Positions 36,387 to 44,499 of a stretch of 64,000 bases of DNA are shown one piece after another. Each line of letters starts with the position of its first letter. Positions within the stretch are counted from its first letter, which is position 1. Both the position numbers and the translations under genes were made by a program. This DNA is from Dietzia sp. B32 (lineage in GTDB: Bacteria > Actinomycetota > Actinomycetes > Mycobacteriales > Mycobacteriaceae). The stretch is from positions 3,172,272 to 3,236,271 of the forward strand of contig NZ_CP093845.1 of NCBI RefSeq assembly GCF_024732245.1, in the 5' to 3' direction. The notes beneath the pieces are model-generated. The model made no database searches. It was given only the letters and a program-made list of their open reading frames with translations, and was not told the DNA's origin.

Positions 36387-37393
36387 CTCGTCACCGGGGG
36401 TCCGTCGGGGAACGGCCAGGCGTTGTATCGACACGTGTCGTCGTTGTCCGGGACGACACCCTCGGGATCCAGCTTGTGGATGTCGCCGTTGTTCACCCCG
36501 AACGTCTGCTGCATCATGATCGGCGCCAGTGCGCCGTCGGCCGGGCAGGGGTCGTGCGCCGGGTAGCCGATCGCGTGGCCCACCTCGTGGTTGACCAGAT
36601 ACTGCCGGTAGGACCCGATGTCCCCCTGGAAGGACCTCGCCCCACGCACCCAGCGGGCCAGGTTGAGGTAGACGCGTCCCGTGGCGGAGTTGTAGCAACT
36701 CGCCTCGAGTTCGATGTCGTACCCGCAGTTCTCACGAACCGTGATGGGGCTGGCCAACGAGACCCGGAAGGCCGGCTCGGCCCCGGTGACCCGCTGGAAC
36801 GCGACGGCCCCGTCCGCCGTCCAGCTCTTGGGGTTGGCGAGCGTCGCGTCGACCATCCGGGCGACCGACTCGTCCCCTCCGAAGTCGGTGGTGTCGATCC
36901 CGTCCTCGATCTCCACCGTGTAGGTGTACCGCTCGGCCGACGGACTCCCCACCGGATCGGTGTCCCCGGGCACGGTCCTGAACCCGCCGCCCGCGGCCTC
37001 GACGAAGGGGCCGCCCTCCGGCAACTCCCCGCTGGGCGGGACCTCGCCCGTCGCGGGAACCCCGACGACGGCCGGTGTCTCCTCGGCGCGGACGACCCGC
37101 TCCTCGTCCGACGTCCCCGGCGAGACGATCGCGTCCCCGATCACCAGTGCGGTGAGGACCAGCAGGACCGGGATCGCGTACGCCCGCCAGCCCCACGTGG
37201 AGAAGAACCGGCCGATCGCGGTCTGCCGGGGCAGGTGATCCCGTGACCCGGGCACCGACCGGCGACGACCCGGGGTCGACTCCTGCGGGTCCCACGGCGC
37301 GCGCAGCGGCTCACCGTGCGGAGGGTAGTACGGCGCCCGCTGACGGCCCCCGGTGTCCACACCGTCGGGCGTCCGGCGACGGCCGTCGCTCAT
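36383..37393 (-). CDS. membrane-anchored DUF3152 metallopeptidase-like protein
   Basis: A 336-residue protein: about 70 basic, Pro-rich cytoplasmic residues, one TM segment (71-90), then an extracytoplasmic DUF3152 domain. The motif HEVGHAIGYPAH (269-280) is metzincin-like (HExxHxxGxxxH), with a nearby Cys pair (Cys223, Cys233) and DPCP. Zinc peptidase activity at the cell surface is likely but the substrate is unknown. GGAGG ten bases upstream supports the ATG. Coupled to moeZ; divergent from the TetR gene. Position matches Rv3207c. Confidence 0.85.
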   Translation of the reverse strand: MSDGRRRTPDGVDTGGRQRAPYYPPHGEPLRAPWDPQESTPGRRRSVPGSRDHLPRQTAIGRFFSTWGWRAYAIPVLLVLTALVIGDAIVSPGTSDEERVVRAEETPAVVGVPATGEVPPSGELPEGGPFVEAAGGGFRTVPGDTDPVGSPSAERYTYTVEIEDGIDTTDFGGDESVARMVDATLANPKSWTADGAVAFQRVTGAEPAFRVSLASPITVRENCGYDIELEASCYNSATGRVYLNLARWVRGARSFQGDIGSYRQYLVNHEVGHAIGYPAHDPCPADGALAPIMMQQTFGVNNGDIHKLDPEGVVPDNDDTCRYNAWPFPDGPPVTR

Positions 37394-37484
37394 CGGTACA
37401 CCTCCACGTCCGCTCCTGAAGTCAAGGCCTACACGATCCCACATGCGGGGTGAGGCGCCTCCTCCCGCACTCCGCCGGTGCAGG

Positions 37485-37490
37485 TATTGT
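37485..37490 (+). promoter_or_regulatory. candidate -10 of the tetR gene (37.5 kb)
   Basis: TATTGT, 53 nt upstream of the ATG at 37544, a good TANNNT match. The leader contains AGGAG. Confidence 0.4.
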
Positions 37491-37543
37491 CCGTCTGGCC
37501 CGGACGCCTGTCGACTCCCGCCCGGGCGGACAGGAGCCAGCAC

Positions 37544-38212
37544 ATGCCGAGCCCGGACGGACCCTTCCCGGCCGCCCCGGGCCGCGCGAGGGCTGCCCGC
37601 CTCCCCCGGGGGGCCCGCCGCAGCCAGCTGATCGACGCCGCCGGGACCGTGTTCGTGGACCAGGGCTTCCACTCCTCCGGGATGGACGACATCGCCGTCC
37701 TGGCCGGCGTCTCCAAACCTGTGCTCTACCAGCACTTCGACTCCAAGCGGGACCTGTACATCGAGGTACTGCGCCACCATGTGGACGAACTGCTCGGGCG
37801 CATCCGCGCCGCGCTGGACTCGACCTCGGACAACCGTCGCCGGGTCGAGGCCGCCGTCGACACGTTCTTCGCGTACGCCGACTCCGACACCCGCGGCTTC
37901 CGCCTGGTGTTCTACTCCGAGTCCGGCGATGAGGATGTCCGGCGGGAACTCGACCGGGCCACCGACGGCTGTATCGAGGCGGTCCACGACCTCGTCCGCG
38001 GGGATTCCGGTCTCGACGCCCACCGGTCGCGGTTGTTGGCCGTCGGACTGGTCGGCGCCAGCCGCGTCAGCGCGGGGCACTGGCTCGACGCCGGCCGACC
38101 GATCCCCCGCGCGGACGCGGTCTCCACGACGGTCACCCTCTGTTGGGGTGGCCTGTCGAAGATCCCGCGACACGGAGGGGACCGCCCCGGTCCGGGCGAT
38201 CAGCCGACCTAG
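37544..38212 (+). CDS. TetR-family transcriptional regulator (Rv3208-like)
   Basis: A 222-residue TetR regulator. HTH: RRSQLIDAAGTVFVDQGFHSSGMDDIAVLAGVSKPVLYQHF. The ligand domain is not specific. AGGAG at 37532-37536 and the ATG seven bases later set the start. Ends at a perfect 14-bp hairpin. Conserved next to DUF3107 and the DEAD-box gene in mycobacteria; targets unknown. Confidence 0.9.
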   Translation: MPSPDGPFPAAPGRARAARLPRGARRSQLIDAAGTVFVDQGFHSSGMDDIAVLAGVSKPVLYQHFDSKRDLYIEVLRHHVDELLGRIRAALDSTSDNRRRVEAAVDTFFAYADSDTRGFRLVFYSESGDEDVRRELDRATDGCIEAVHDLVRGDSGLDAHRSRLLAVGLVGASRVSAGHWLDAGRPIPRADAVSTTVTLCWGGLSKIPRHGGDRPGPGDQPT

Positions 38213-38217
38213 GTCCC

Positions 38218-38252
38218 GGTTCCCGGTCCGGACCCGGTCCGGACCGGGAACC
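38218..38252. terminator. 14-bp perfect hairpin terminator
   Basis: GGTTCCCGGTCCGG and its exact complement flank a 7-nt loop, 5 nt after the tetR stop and before the convergent DUF3107 gene. Confidence 0.75.
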
Positions 38253-38304
38253 GACCCCGGGGCCGCGGGGACCGTCACCGCGGACCCCGCGGGGTCTCCA
38301 GCCC

Positions 38305-38532
38305 CTAGGAGAGGAACCCGACCGCGCGGCGCGCGGTCTCCCCGATCTCGACGTACGCCACCCGATCCGTGGAGACGAGGTAGCGGCGCCCCTTCTCGTC
38401 CTCGAGCTCGAGGACGGACTTGGCCTCGGCGGTCAGGGCCGCCTCGACGCGCTTGTAGACGTCCTCCGGCGCCATCCCGGTCTTGAACACGAGCTCACGG
38501 TTGCTGTCGGCGATGCCGATCTTGACCTCCAC
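38305..38532 (-). CDS. DUF3107 small protein (TB9.4-like)
   Basis: A 75-residue protein beginning MEVKIGIADSNRELVF, the signature of the DUF3107 family (Rv3208A, TB9.4). Function unknown. GTG start with an AGGG/AGGC run upstream. It sits between the TetR and DEAD-box helicase genes as in mycobacteria, and is transcribed opposite to both. Confidence 0.88.
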   Translation of the reverse strand: MEVKIGIADSNRELVFKTGMAPEDVYKRVEAALTAEAKSVLELEDEKGRRYLVSTDRVAYVEIGETARRAVGFLS

Positions 38533-38630
38533 GGTGCCTGCCCTTCTCGTCGTAGGCGCCTGTCACGCCGTCTTCGGTGATACGTGCGATCCAGGCTAGC
38601 CCGACGTGCTCGGAAGGCGGCGGCACGGGA

Positions 38631-38636
38631 TAGGAT
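38631..38636 (+). promoter_or_regulatory. candidate -10 of the DEAD-box helicase gene
   Basis: TAGGAT, about 185 nt upstream of the ATG at 38821. The leader between holds no clear gene; possible upstream starts in frame exist at ATG 38703 and CTG near 38780. Confidence 0.4.
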
Positions 38637-38820
38637 GTGTGCACGTGGATCACTCCCCGGATCCGGATCGCTCCGGTGTCGGGCGCGACAGGTCCGCGTG
38701 GAAATGTGCGCGCGCCCCGCTCGCGAGGCCGGACCTTGTGCGGCCCGAACCATCCGCGCGCGAGACGAGAAAGGCACCGCCCTGTCCACCACAGATGTCA
38801 CCACCGAAGAAGTCGACGGC

Positions 38821-40365
38821 ATGGCCACGACGACAGCCGTCGTCGACGCCCCGTCCTCCGACTCCTCCCCCAGCTTCGCCGAGCTCGGCGTGCGACCCGA
38901 GATCGTCACCGCGCTCGCCGAGCGCGGGATCACCCACACGTTCGCCATCCAGGAGCTCACCCTCCCCCTGGCGCTGGCGGGATCCGACCTGATCGGTCAG
39001 GCCCGCACCGGAATGGGCAAGACCTACGGGTTCGGTGTCCCGCTCCTGCACCGCATCGCCACCGGCGAGGCGACCAGGGAGCTAGACGGGACCCCGCGGG
39101 CACTGATCATCGTCCCCACCCGTGAGTTGTGCGTCCAGGTCACCCAGGACCTCAAGATCGCCGCCACCGGACTCACCGCACCCTCCGGCTCGGGCACCCG
39201 CCCGCTCAAGGTCCTCGCGATCTACGGCGGCACGCCGTACGAGCAGCAGACCGAGGCCCTGGAGAAGGGCGTCGACGTGGTCGTGGGCACGCCCGGGCGC
39301 CTGCTCGACCTCGCGAACCAGTCGAAGCTCGTCCTGGGCAAGGTCGAGGCGCTCGTCCTGGACGAGGCCGACGAGATGCTCGACCTGGGGTTCCTGCCCG
39401 ACATCGAGAAGCTGCTGCGCATGGTCCCGGACAAGCGCCAGACCATGCTCTTCTCGGCCACGATGCCGGGGCCGATCATCACCCTGGCGCGGACGTTCCT
39501 CACCAAGCCGACGCACATCCGGGCCGAGGCCGCCGACTCCGGTGCCACGCACGAGAACACCACCCAGTACGTCTACCGGGCCCATTCACTCGACAAGCCC
39601 GAGGTGGTCTCGCGGATCCTGCAGGCCGAGGGCCGGGGCGCGACGATGATCTTCTGCCGCACCAAGCGCACCGCCCAGAAGCTGGCCGACGATCTCGCCG
39701 AACGTGGCTTCCGGGTGGGGGCGATCCACGGCGATCTCGGCCAGGGTGCCCGCGAGAAGTCGCTCAGGGCGTTCCGTTCCGGTGACGTCGACGTGCTGGT
39801 CGCAACCGATGTCGCGGCTCGCGGGATCGACGTCGACGACGTCACCCACGTCATCAACTACCAGTGCCCCGAGGACGAGAAGACCTACGTGCACCGGATC
39901 GGCCGCACCGGCCGTGCAGGGCGCACGGGTGTCGCCGTCACCCTCGTGGACTGGGACGACCTGCCCCGGTGGGGTCTGATCGACAAGGCGCTCGGGCTCG
40001 AGTCCGGCGAACCCGCCGAGACCTACTCGACGTCCCCGCACCTGCGGTCCGACCTCGGGATCCCCGAGGGCGCGGGCGGGCGTGTCGGCGCCGCCACCGG
40101 AACCGGTTCCGGCCGCCGCCCGGCCGACCGGGAGTCCCGCGGATCCACGCGGGAGACCGGGACCGGATCGCGGCCCCGCCGACGACGTACCCGGACCGAC
40201 GCCTCCGGCGCTGACGGGTCCCCGGCGCCCACCTCGTCCGGTGACCCCGCTCCCGGGACGGCGACCGGGGATGATTCGGCCGGCTCCGGGGATGCACCCG
40301 CGCGGCGCCGCCGTCGCCGTCGGCGCCCCTCGTCGTCGTCGTCCGATCAGTCCGGTCAGGACTGA
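38821..40365 (+). CDS. DEAD-box RNA helicase, RhlE-like
   Basis: A 514-residue DEAD-box helicase. Q motif FAIQ (41-44), Walker A ARTGMGKT (61-68), PTRELC, LVLDEADEML, SAT in LFSATMPG, and HRIGRTGRAG are all present. The C-terminal 110 residues are basic and low-complexity, a likely RNA-binding tail ending RRRRRRRRPSSSS. Homologous in position to Rv3211. The start is uncertain: ATG 38821 gives the complete core; the frame is open upstream to 38584. Role in RNA unwinding in ribosome assembly or decay. Confidence 0.88.
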   Translation: MATTTAVVDAPSSDSSPSFAELGVRPEIVTALAERGITHTFAIQELTLPLALAGSDLIGQARTGMGKTYGFGVPLLHRIATGEATRELDGTPRALIIVPTRELCVQVTQDLKIAATGLTAPSGSGTRPLKVLAIYGGTPYEQQTEALEKGVDVVVGTPGRLLDLANQSKLVLGKVEALVLDEADEMLDLGFLPDIEKLLRMVPDKRQTMLFSATMPGPIITLARTFLTKPTHIRAEAADSGATHENTTQYVYRAHSLDKPEVVSRILQAEGRGATMIFCRTKRTAQKLADDLAERGFRVGAIHGDLGQGAREKSLRAFRSGDVDVLVATDVAARGIDVDDVTHVINYQCPEDEKTYVHRIGRTGRAGRTGVAVTLVDWDDLPRWGLIDKALGLESGEPAETYSTSPHLRSDLGIPEGAGGRVGAATGTGSGRRPADRESRGSTRETGTGSRPRRRRTRTDASGADGSPAPTSSGDPAPGTATGDDSAGSGDAPARRRRRRRRPSSSSSDQSGQD

Positions 40366-40394
40366 CCAGGCCACCACGTCCCCACCCACGGCAC

Positions 40395-41690
40395 GTGCGC
40401 GCAGACAGTCACGCCTCCGGCGGCCGGGGCCGCCGGGTCCTCGGCGTGCCCTCCGAACGGGCGACACGCCGTGACCTGGTGGCCGCGGCCGTCATCGTCG
40501 TCGTCATGGCCGTGGTCGCCGCCACCGTTCTGCTGTCGGGCAGCGCGGCGCGATCTCAGTTCGGTCCTGCTGACGACGAGCAGCCCGTCTACGGTCCCGC
40601 CGTCGAGCGACCCGCCTCGCTCCGCCCCCTGTGGTCCCACGCCTCGGAGGGCACGGGAGCCCCGCTGACCACCAAGGGCAACCTCGTCACCCTCGACGCC
40701 GACGGGACCCTGGTGGGTCGCGACGCCGGCTCCGGGGAGCAGCGGTGGACGTACTCGCACGCCGGCCGCTTCTGCGCGGCCACCTTCTACGCCGACGTCC
40801 TGGCCGCCGCCTTCCAGGGCGCCGCCGGCTGCAGCGACGTCACCGCCCTCGACCCGACGACGCAGCAGTACACGAGCACCCGGCAGAGCGCCTTCTCCGA
40901 CGGGATGGAGTTAACCTCGACGTGGCGGCACGCGCTCGCCTCCGGCCCCGACCGGCTCGAGATCTGGCGCGACGACCTGGTCCGCACCGTCGAGTACGGC
41001 TCCGTCGAGGCACCCCAGGAGGCGGACATGCAACCGCGCGCCGGGTGCACGCTCGGAACGGCGGACCTCACCGACGACCGGTTCGCGGTCGCCGAACGCT
41101 GCCCCGGTGACGACTCCGCACGCCTCACCCTGGCCGAGACCGTCCCCGAGGACAGTCGCAAGCCCGAGGAGATCGCCTCGGACACCACCGGAGCCGACGA
41201 CCTCTGGATCATCGATGTCAGCGACGACGGCGTCCTCGCCCTGACCAGCCGCGACGGTGCCTGGGCGGTGGAATGGTTCACCGCCCCTCGGCAGTACTCC
41301 CCCGTCCTGCGGCTGGACTCCGAACCCGCGATGAAGCCCGGCGTCCCGACCCTGTCCGCCGACGAGACGCAGGCGCGGTGGTACGACGGCGCCTCCACCC
41401 ACGCCTTCCGGACCGACACCGGCCAGCACTCGTGGACTGCCGGAGGGACCACCGGCCCGGGTATGACCGGCGGGTGGTCACCCGACCCCGAGGTCCGGAC
41501 CGCGCGGGACTGGGTGCTCATCCCCGTCGCCGGCGGATTCGGGCTCCTGGACCACGACACCGGATTCGAGACCCTGCGGCTGGGCGCCACCGGCACATCA
41601 GGCGGCGGCGTCACCGGGCTGGCACAGATCGGCGACATCCTCTACGAACGCCGGGCCGGGCAGATCCACGCCTACAAACTGCTGACCTGA
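40395..41690 (+). CDS. membrane-anchored PQQ-like beta-propeller protein (Rv3212-like)
   Basis: A 431-residue protein with one N-terminal TM anchor (about 31-48, LVAAAVIVVVMAVVAATVLL) and an extracytoplasmic region resembling PQQ-like propeller repeats (TLVGRDAGSGEQRWTY, RTDTGQHSW). Several Cys are present. Position matches Rv3212. GTG 40395 lacks a clear ribosome site; GTG 40446 is possible. Probably a surface binding or scaffold protein; function unknown. Confidence 0.72.
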   Translation: MRADSHASGGRGRRVLGVPSERATRRDLVAAAVIVVVMAVVAATVLLSGSAARSQFGPADDEQPVYGPAVERPASLRPLWSHASEGTGAPLTTKGNLVTLDADGTLVGRDAGSGEQRWTYSHAGRFCAATFYADVLAAAFQGAAGCSDVTALDPTTQQYTSTRQSAFSDGMELTSTWRHALASGPDRLEIWRDDLVRTVEYGSVEAPQEADMQPRAGCTLGTADLTDDRFAVAERCPGDDSARLTLAETVPEDSRKPEEIASDTTGADDLWIIDVSDDGVLALTSRDGAWAVEWFTAPRQYSPVLRLDSEPAMKPGVPTLSADETQARWYDGASTHAFRTDTGQHSWTAGGTTGPGMTGGWSPDPEVRTARDWVLIPVAGGFGLLDHDTGFETLRLGATGTSGGGVTGLAQIGDILYERRAGQIHAYKLLT

Positions 41691-41691
41691 C

Positions 41692-41718
41692 CGCGCCCCG
41701 GGAGATCTCCCCGGCGCG
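41692..41718. terminator. hairpin between convergent genes
   Basis: CGCGCC...GGCGCG arms with an inner GGAGATCTCC palindrome, just after the propeller protein stop and before the small membrane gene stop. Confidence 0.5.
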
Positions 41719-41735
41719 CAGGCCGACGCGGTCGG

Positions 41736-42164
41736 TCAGGTGGCATACCACTCGACGGCGTCACGCCGGAACAGCGCCACCAACGCCGTCGCACACACCG
41801 CCGCGAGGATGATCCCGGCCAGGTACTGGTGCGACCCCACCCCGACGTACCACGCGACGAAGAGCAGCAGCAGCTCGGCGATCACCACCAGACCACGCCC
41901 CCACCTCCGACCGCGCAGCAGCCCCAGGCCCGCCGCCAACAACCCGCCCCCGAGGATCGCGAACCACACAGCGGTCCCGTACCCGCTGATGACCACGGTC
42001 TCCTCACGATGGCCCCCGATCGCGCGGACGAGGAGGACCACGGCGACTCCGACCCCGATGAGCCCCTGAGCAGAGGCGATCCAGCCGGCGAGGCGGACCG
42101 GACCGGGGATCGCGACCCGGGGGTCGGCCTGGAAACGGGGCTCATCCCGTCGACTCACGTTCAC
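41736..42164 (-). CDS. small four-TM membrane protein
   Basis: A 142-residue protein with about four hydrophobic helices (AQGLIGVGVAVVLLVRAI; GTAVWFAILGGGLLAAGLGLL; LVVIAELLLLFVAWYV; LAGIILAAVCATALVALF). No family recognised. GTG 42164 lies 6 nt after minus-strand TACTCT, suggesting a leaderless mRNA; GTG 42158 with AGAGG upstream is an alternative. Divergent from whiB1. Confidence 0.75.
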   Translation of the reverse strand: MNVSRRDEPRFQADPRVAIPGPVRLAGWIASAQGLIGVGVAVVLLVRAIGGHREETVVISGYGTAVWFAILGGGLLAAGLGLLRGRRWGRGLVVIAELLLLFVAWYVGVGSHQYLAGIILAAVCATALVALFRRDAVEWYAT

Positions 42165-42170
42165 CTCTCA

Positions 42171-42176
42171 AGAGTA
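42171..42176 (-). promoter_or_regulatory. -10 of a probable leaderless promoter (four-TM gene)
   Basis: Minus-strand TACTCT, 6 nt before GTG 42164. Confidence 0.45.
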
Positions 42177-42552
42177 TGCGGAGCCGGATCCGGCAGGCCC
42201 CACACCCCGGGCGGAGCACACTTCGCTTAGGCCATAACAGCCTCTGGTGTGCGGTTTCGCACCGATTTGACAAAGCGCGTGACGTTTAACACATAGTCGC
42301 TCGAGAGGGTTGACTTGTCCCAGAATCGTGGGACGATCATTTGTAACAGCGCAGACACACCGTGTTTGCCTAGCCTTAACCGGGAGCCACTCCGCCAGGA
42401 GCGAGCCCGCGGAGCGGGTACTACCCCCACCACCCCGCCGGGTGTCACCGAACACGCGCGTTCTTTCGTCGATCCTACAGGTCCACGCCTGAACGGCGCC
42501 TTTTCGTGCTGTCCGGCGCACCCGATCACGGCCTCACACCGAAGGAGCTCCC
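42177..42552 (+). promoter_or_regulatory. long whiB1 upstream region
   Basis: About 380 bases with no supportable gene, noticeably richer in A+T than its surroundings. It contains TTGACT at 42310-42315, a perfect GTCCCA-N6-TGGGAC inverted repeat at 42317-42334, a GTGCG-gttt-CGCAC palindrome near 42250, and TAGCCT at 42371-42376 as a -10 candidate. In mycobacteria whiB1 is controlled by CRP-type regulators; a clear CRP consensus is not seen. GAAGGAG precedes the ATG. Confidence 0.5.
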
Positions 42553-42801
42553 ATGGACTGGCGCCACAAGGCCATCTGTCGCGACGAGGATCCCGAGCTG
42601 TTCTTCCCCGTCGGCAATTCCGGACCCGCCCTCGCGCAGATCGCCGAGGCGAAGATCGTCTGCAACCGTTGCCCCGTCACCGCCGAGTGCCTGACCTGGG
42701 CCCTCGAGTCCGGCCAGGACGCCGGCGTGTGGGGTGGCATGAGCGAGGACGAGCGACGCGCCCTCAAGCGTCGCCGGGCCCGCACCCGCACCACGGTCTG
42801 A
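42553..42801 (+). CDS. whiB1: WhiB1 iron-sulphur transcriptional regulator
   Basis: An 82-residue WhiB protein nearly identical by eye to mycobacterial WhiB1: MDWRHKAICRDEDPELFFPV start, iron-sulphur Cys at 9, 37, 40 and 46, GVWGGMSEDERRALKRRR (the sigma-contacting GVWGG turn and basic DNA-binding tail). WhiB1 is an essential, NO-sensitive regulator that binds the primary sigma factor. GAAGGAG upstream supports the ATG. It has a long upstream region and a strong terminator downstream. Confidence 0.97.
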   Translation: MDWRHKAICRDEDPELFFPVGNSGPALAQIAEAKIVCNRCPVTAECLTWALESGQDAGVWGGMSEDERRALKRRRARTRTTV

Positions 42802-42850
42802 CCCCGACCGTCTGACGCGGCCGTCGTCCGAACCCCAGACGGCCAGCGCA

Positions 42851-42896
42851 CGAGAGGCCGGTCCCCAACCCGATCAGGGTGGGGGCCGGCCTCTCG
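42851..42896. terminator. bidirectional terminator between whiB1 and the biotinyl protein gene
   Basis: CGAGAGGCCGG and its exact complement enclose further pairing C-rich and G-rich segments. It lies between convergent genes. Confidence 0.75.
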
Positions 42897-42915
42897 CCTC
42901 TGTGGCGAACCCGCG

Positions 42916-43131
42916 TCAGTCGATGACTGCGATGAGATCGCCCGCCTGGATGACGTCCCCGGGCTTCACCGCGATCTCGGTGACGGTGCCCGAGCCCTCA
43001 CACAGCACCGGGATCTCCATCTTCATCGACTCCAGGAGCACGATGGTGTCGCCCTCGGCGACCTCGGTGCCGGCCGCCGCGACAACCTCCAAGACGTTCG
43101 CGACCATCTCGGCACGGACCTGTTCAGTCAT
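42916..43131 (-). CDS. biotin/lipoyl attachment protein (TB7.3-like)
   Basis: A 71-residue stand-alone biotinyl domain. The acceptor is Lys37 in ESMKME, followed by the GTVTEIAVKPGD turn. Equivalent to Rv3221c (TB7.3), a biotinylated protein of unsettled partner; it may serve an acyl-CoA carboxylase. The ATG at 43131 follows a GAGGAA stretch. Divergent from bL37. Confidence 0.93.
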   Translation of the reverse strand: MTEQVRAEMVANVLEVVAAAGTEVAEGDTIVLLESMKMEIPVLCEGSGTVTEIAVKPGDVIQAGDLIAVID

Positions 43132-43235
43132 ATGGATAATTCCTCTGCTTCCTCGACAACGGCCCCCGGACACCTCCAATGCAACCACACGGGCCCGCGC
43201 ATGGAAGACTTGTACACCGACGAAAGGAGGCGACC

Positions 43236-43310
43236 ATGAGCAAGCGTGGCCGCAAGAGGCGGGATCGCCGTAAGAAGAACGCCAACCACGGCAAGCGTCC
43301 GAACAGCTGA
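43236..43310 (+). CDS. 50S ribosomal protein bL37
   Basis: A 24-codon gene encoding a very basic peptide (MSKRGRKRRDRRKKNANHG then KRPNS). It matches the small actinobacterial protein bL37 found in mycobacterial 50S structures. AAAGGAGG at 43223-43230 is an ideal ribosome site and a strong terminator follows. It lies between the biotinyl protein and anti-sigma factor genes. Because it is so short it is easily missed. Confidence 0.9.
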   Translation: MSKRGRKRRDRRKKNANHGKRPNS

Positions 43311-43320
43311 GTCCGGACAC

Positions 43321-43380
43321 CGTGGACGACGAGGGGGCGGGCACCTGACCGGTGCCCGCCCCCTCGTCGTCCGTCGCCGC
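43321..43380. terminator. strong terminator of bL37
   Basis: A long GC-rich hairpin: GACGACGAGGGGGCGGGCACC pairs, with a short TGAC loop, with its complement. It lies about 15 nt after the bL37 stop and just after the convergent anti-sigma factor stop at 43390. Confidence 0.8.
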
Positions 43381-43389
43381 ATCCGCGGA

Positions 43390-43716
43390 TCAGTTGATGT
43401 CGCGCCTCTCGACGGTCGTGCGCCTGTGGACCACGGTCGTGCCGTCCACATCCGTCGTGGTCACCGTGGTGCGTCGGATCTCGACCATCAGACGTTCCCG
43501 CAGCCCGGTGGGCGCCTTCTCGCAGCACGAACTGGAGAGCTTCGCCTTGAGACGACGCTCCGACAGGAACATCTCCCGGCAGTCCGGGCAGCCGGCGAGA
43601 TGGTGTTCGAGACGAGAGCGGCAGGCGTCATCGCACTCGAGGTCCACCAGCAGCGACAGATCGCGCAACGCCGACTGACAGTCGATCTCGTCGAGTCGCG
43701 GGTCGTGCTCCCTCAT
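43390..43716 (-). CDS. ZAS anti-sigma factor of SigH (RshA/RsrA type)
   Basis: A 108-residue zinc-associated anti-sigma factor. The HxxxCxxC motif is HLAGCPDC (His, Cys and Cys near residues 39-46), with further Cys at 13, 28 and 32 and a CC pair. In this family zinc and thiol oxidation release the sigma factor under disulphide stress. ATG 43716 overlaps the sigH stop (TGATG); GTG 43719 is also possible. Cotranscribed with sigH. Confidence 0.92.
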   Translation of the reverse strand: MREHDPRLDEIDCQSALRDLSLLVDLECDDACRSRLEHHLAGCPDCREMFLSERRLKAKLSSSCCEKAPTGLRERLMVEIRRTTVTTTDVDGTTVVHRRTTVERRDIN

Positions 43717-44393
43717 CACTTCGCCCCCTCCTCACGGCCGCGGCCGAAGCCCCGCTCGGTGGCGACGTCGCGCAACAACTCCCGCAGCTGCTTGCGACCG
43801 CGGTGCAGACGCGACATCACGGTCCCCAGCGGGGTGTCCATGATCTCCGCGATCTCCTTGTACGGCAGGCCCTGCACGTCGGCGTAGTACACCGCCATCC
43901 GGAACTCCTCCGGGAGTTCGGCCAACGCCGCCCGGATCTCGTCGTCCGGCAGCAACTCCATCGCCTCGACCTCCGCCGAGCGCAGGCCCGTCGAGGTGTG
44001 CTCGGCCGCGGCGGCCAGCTGCCAGTCGGTGATCTCGTCGGTCGGGTACTGCGCGGGCTGGCGCTGTCGCTTGCGGTAGTGGTTGATGTACGCGTTGGTG
44101 AGGATGCGGTGCATCCACGCGCGGAAGTTCGTCCCCGGCTTGAACGAGTGGAACCCGGCGAAGGCCTTGGCGTAGGCCTCCTGCACCAGGTCCTCCGCAT
44201 CGGCGGGGTTCCGGGTCATCCGCAGGGCCGCGCCGTAGAGCTGGTCGAGGAGTGGCATGGCCAGCTCCTCGAACCTCTCCGCGCGCTGGTCGGCCTCGTC
44301 GGGCCGCAACTCGGTCGGCAACCGGAACTCCTCACCTGTCGATGTCCCGGAGTCTAACGGCACGCCCGGGGCGTCGAGGACCGCGGTCCGCAT
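43716..44393 (-). CDS. sigH: ECF sigma factor SigH/SigR
   Basis: A 225-residue ECF sigma factor. Region 2 reads [60 protein letters not shown] and region 4 [49 protein letters not shown]. SigH controls disulphide- and heat-stress genes. It is followed by a coupled ZAS anti-sigma gene, and a GGAAT-N17-GTT promoter lies upstream, consistent with autoregulation. GGGAGGG supports the ATG. Confidence 0.95.
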   Translation of the reverse strand: MRTAVLDAPGVPLDSGTSTGEEFRLPTELRPDEADQRAERFEELAMPLLDQLYGAALRMTRNPADAEDLVQEAYAKAFAGFHSFKPGTNFRAWMHRILTNAYINHYRKRQRQPAQYPTDEITDWQLAAAAEHTSTGLRSAEVEAMELLPDDEIRAALAELPEEFRMAVYYADVQGLPYKEIAEIMDTPLGTVMSRLHRGRKQLRELLRDVATERGFGRGREEGAK

Positions 44394-44440
44394 CGCACCC
44401 TCCCTTCCTACCCGGGACCGACCCCGGGTACCTGCTCAGA

Positions 44441-44469
44441 ATCAACGCGGAGGTCCACCTCGCTATTCC
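44441..44469 (-). promoter_or_regulatory. SigH-type autoregulatory promoter
   Basis: Minus-strand GGAATA (44464-44469), 17-nt spacer and GTTGAT (44441-44446) fit the SigH/SigR consensus GGAA(T)-N17/18-GTT. It lies 48 nt upstream of the sigH ATG. Confidence 0.65.
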
Positions 44470-44485
44470 GCGGTGCCCCGGACGC

Positions 44486-44491
44486 TAGGCT
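44486..44491 (+). promoter_or_regulatory. -10 of a probable leaderless promoter (ybaK)
   Basis: TAGGCT, 8 nt before GTG 44500. Confidence 0.45.
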
Positions 44492-44499
44492 CCCCTCCC

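Noticed and set aside
42168-42521. 117-codon minus-strand frame in the whiB1 upstream region
   Set aside because: No homology recognised, unlike codon use, and it runs through promoter-like elements.
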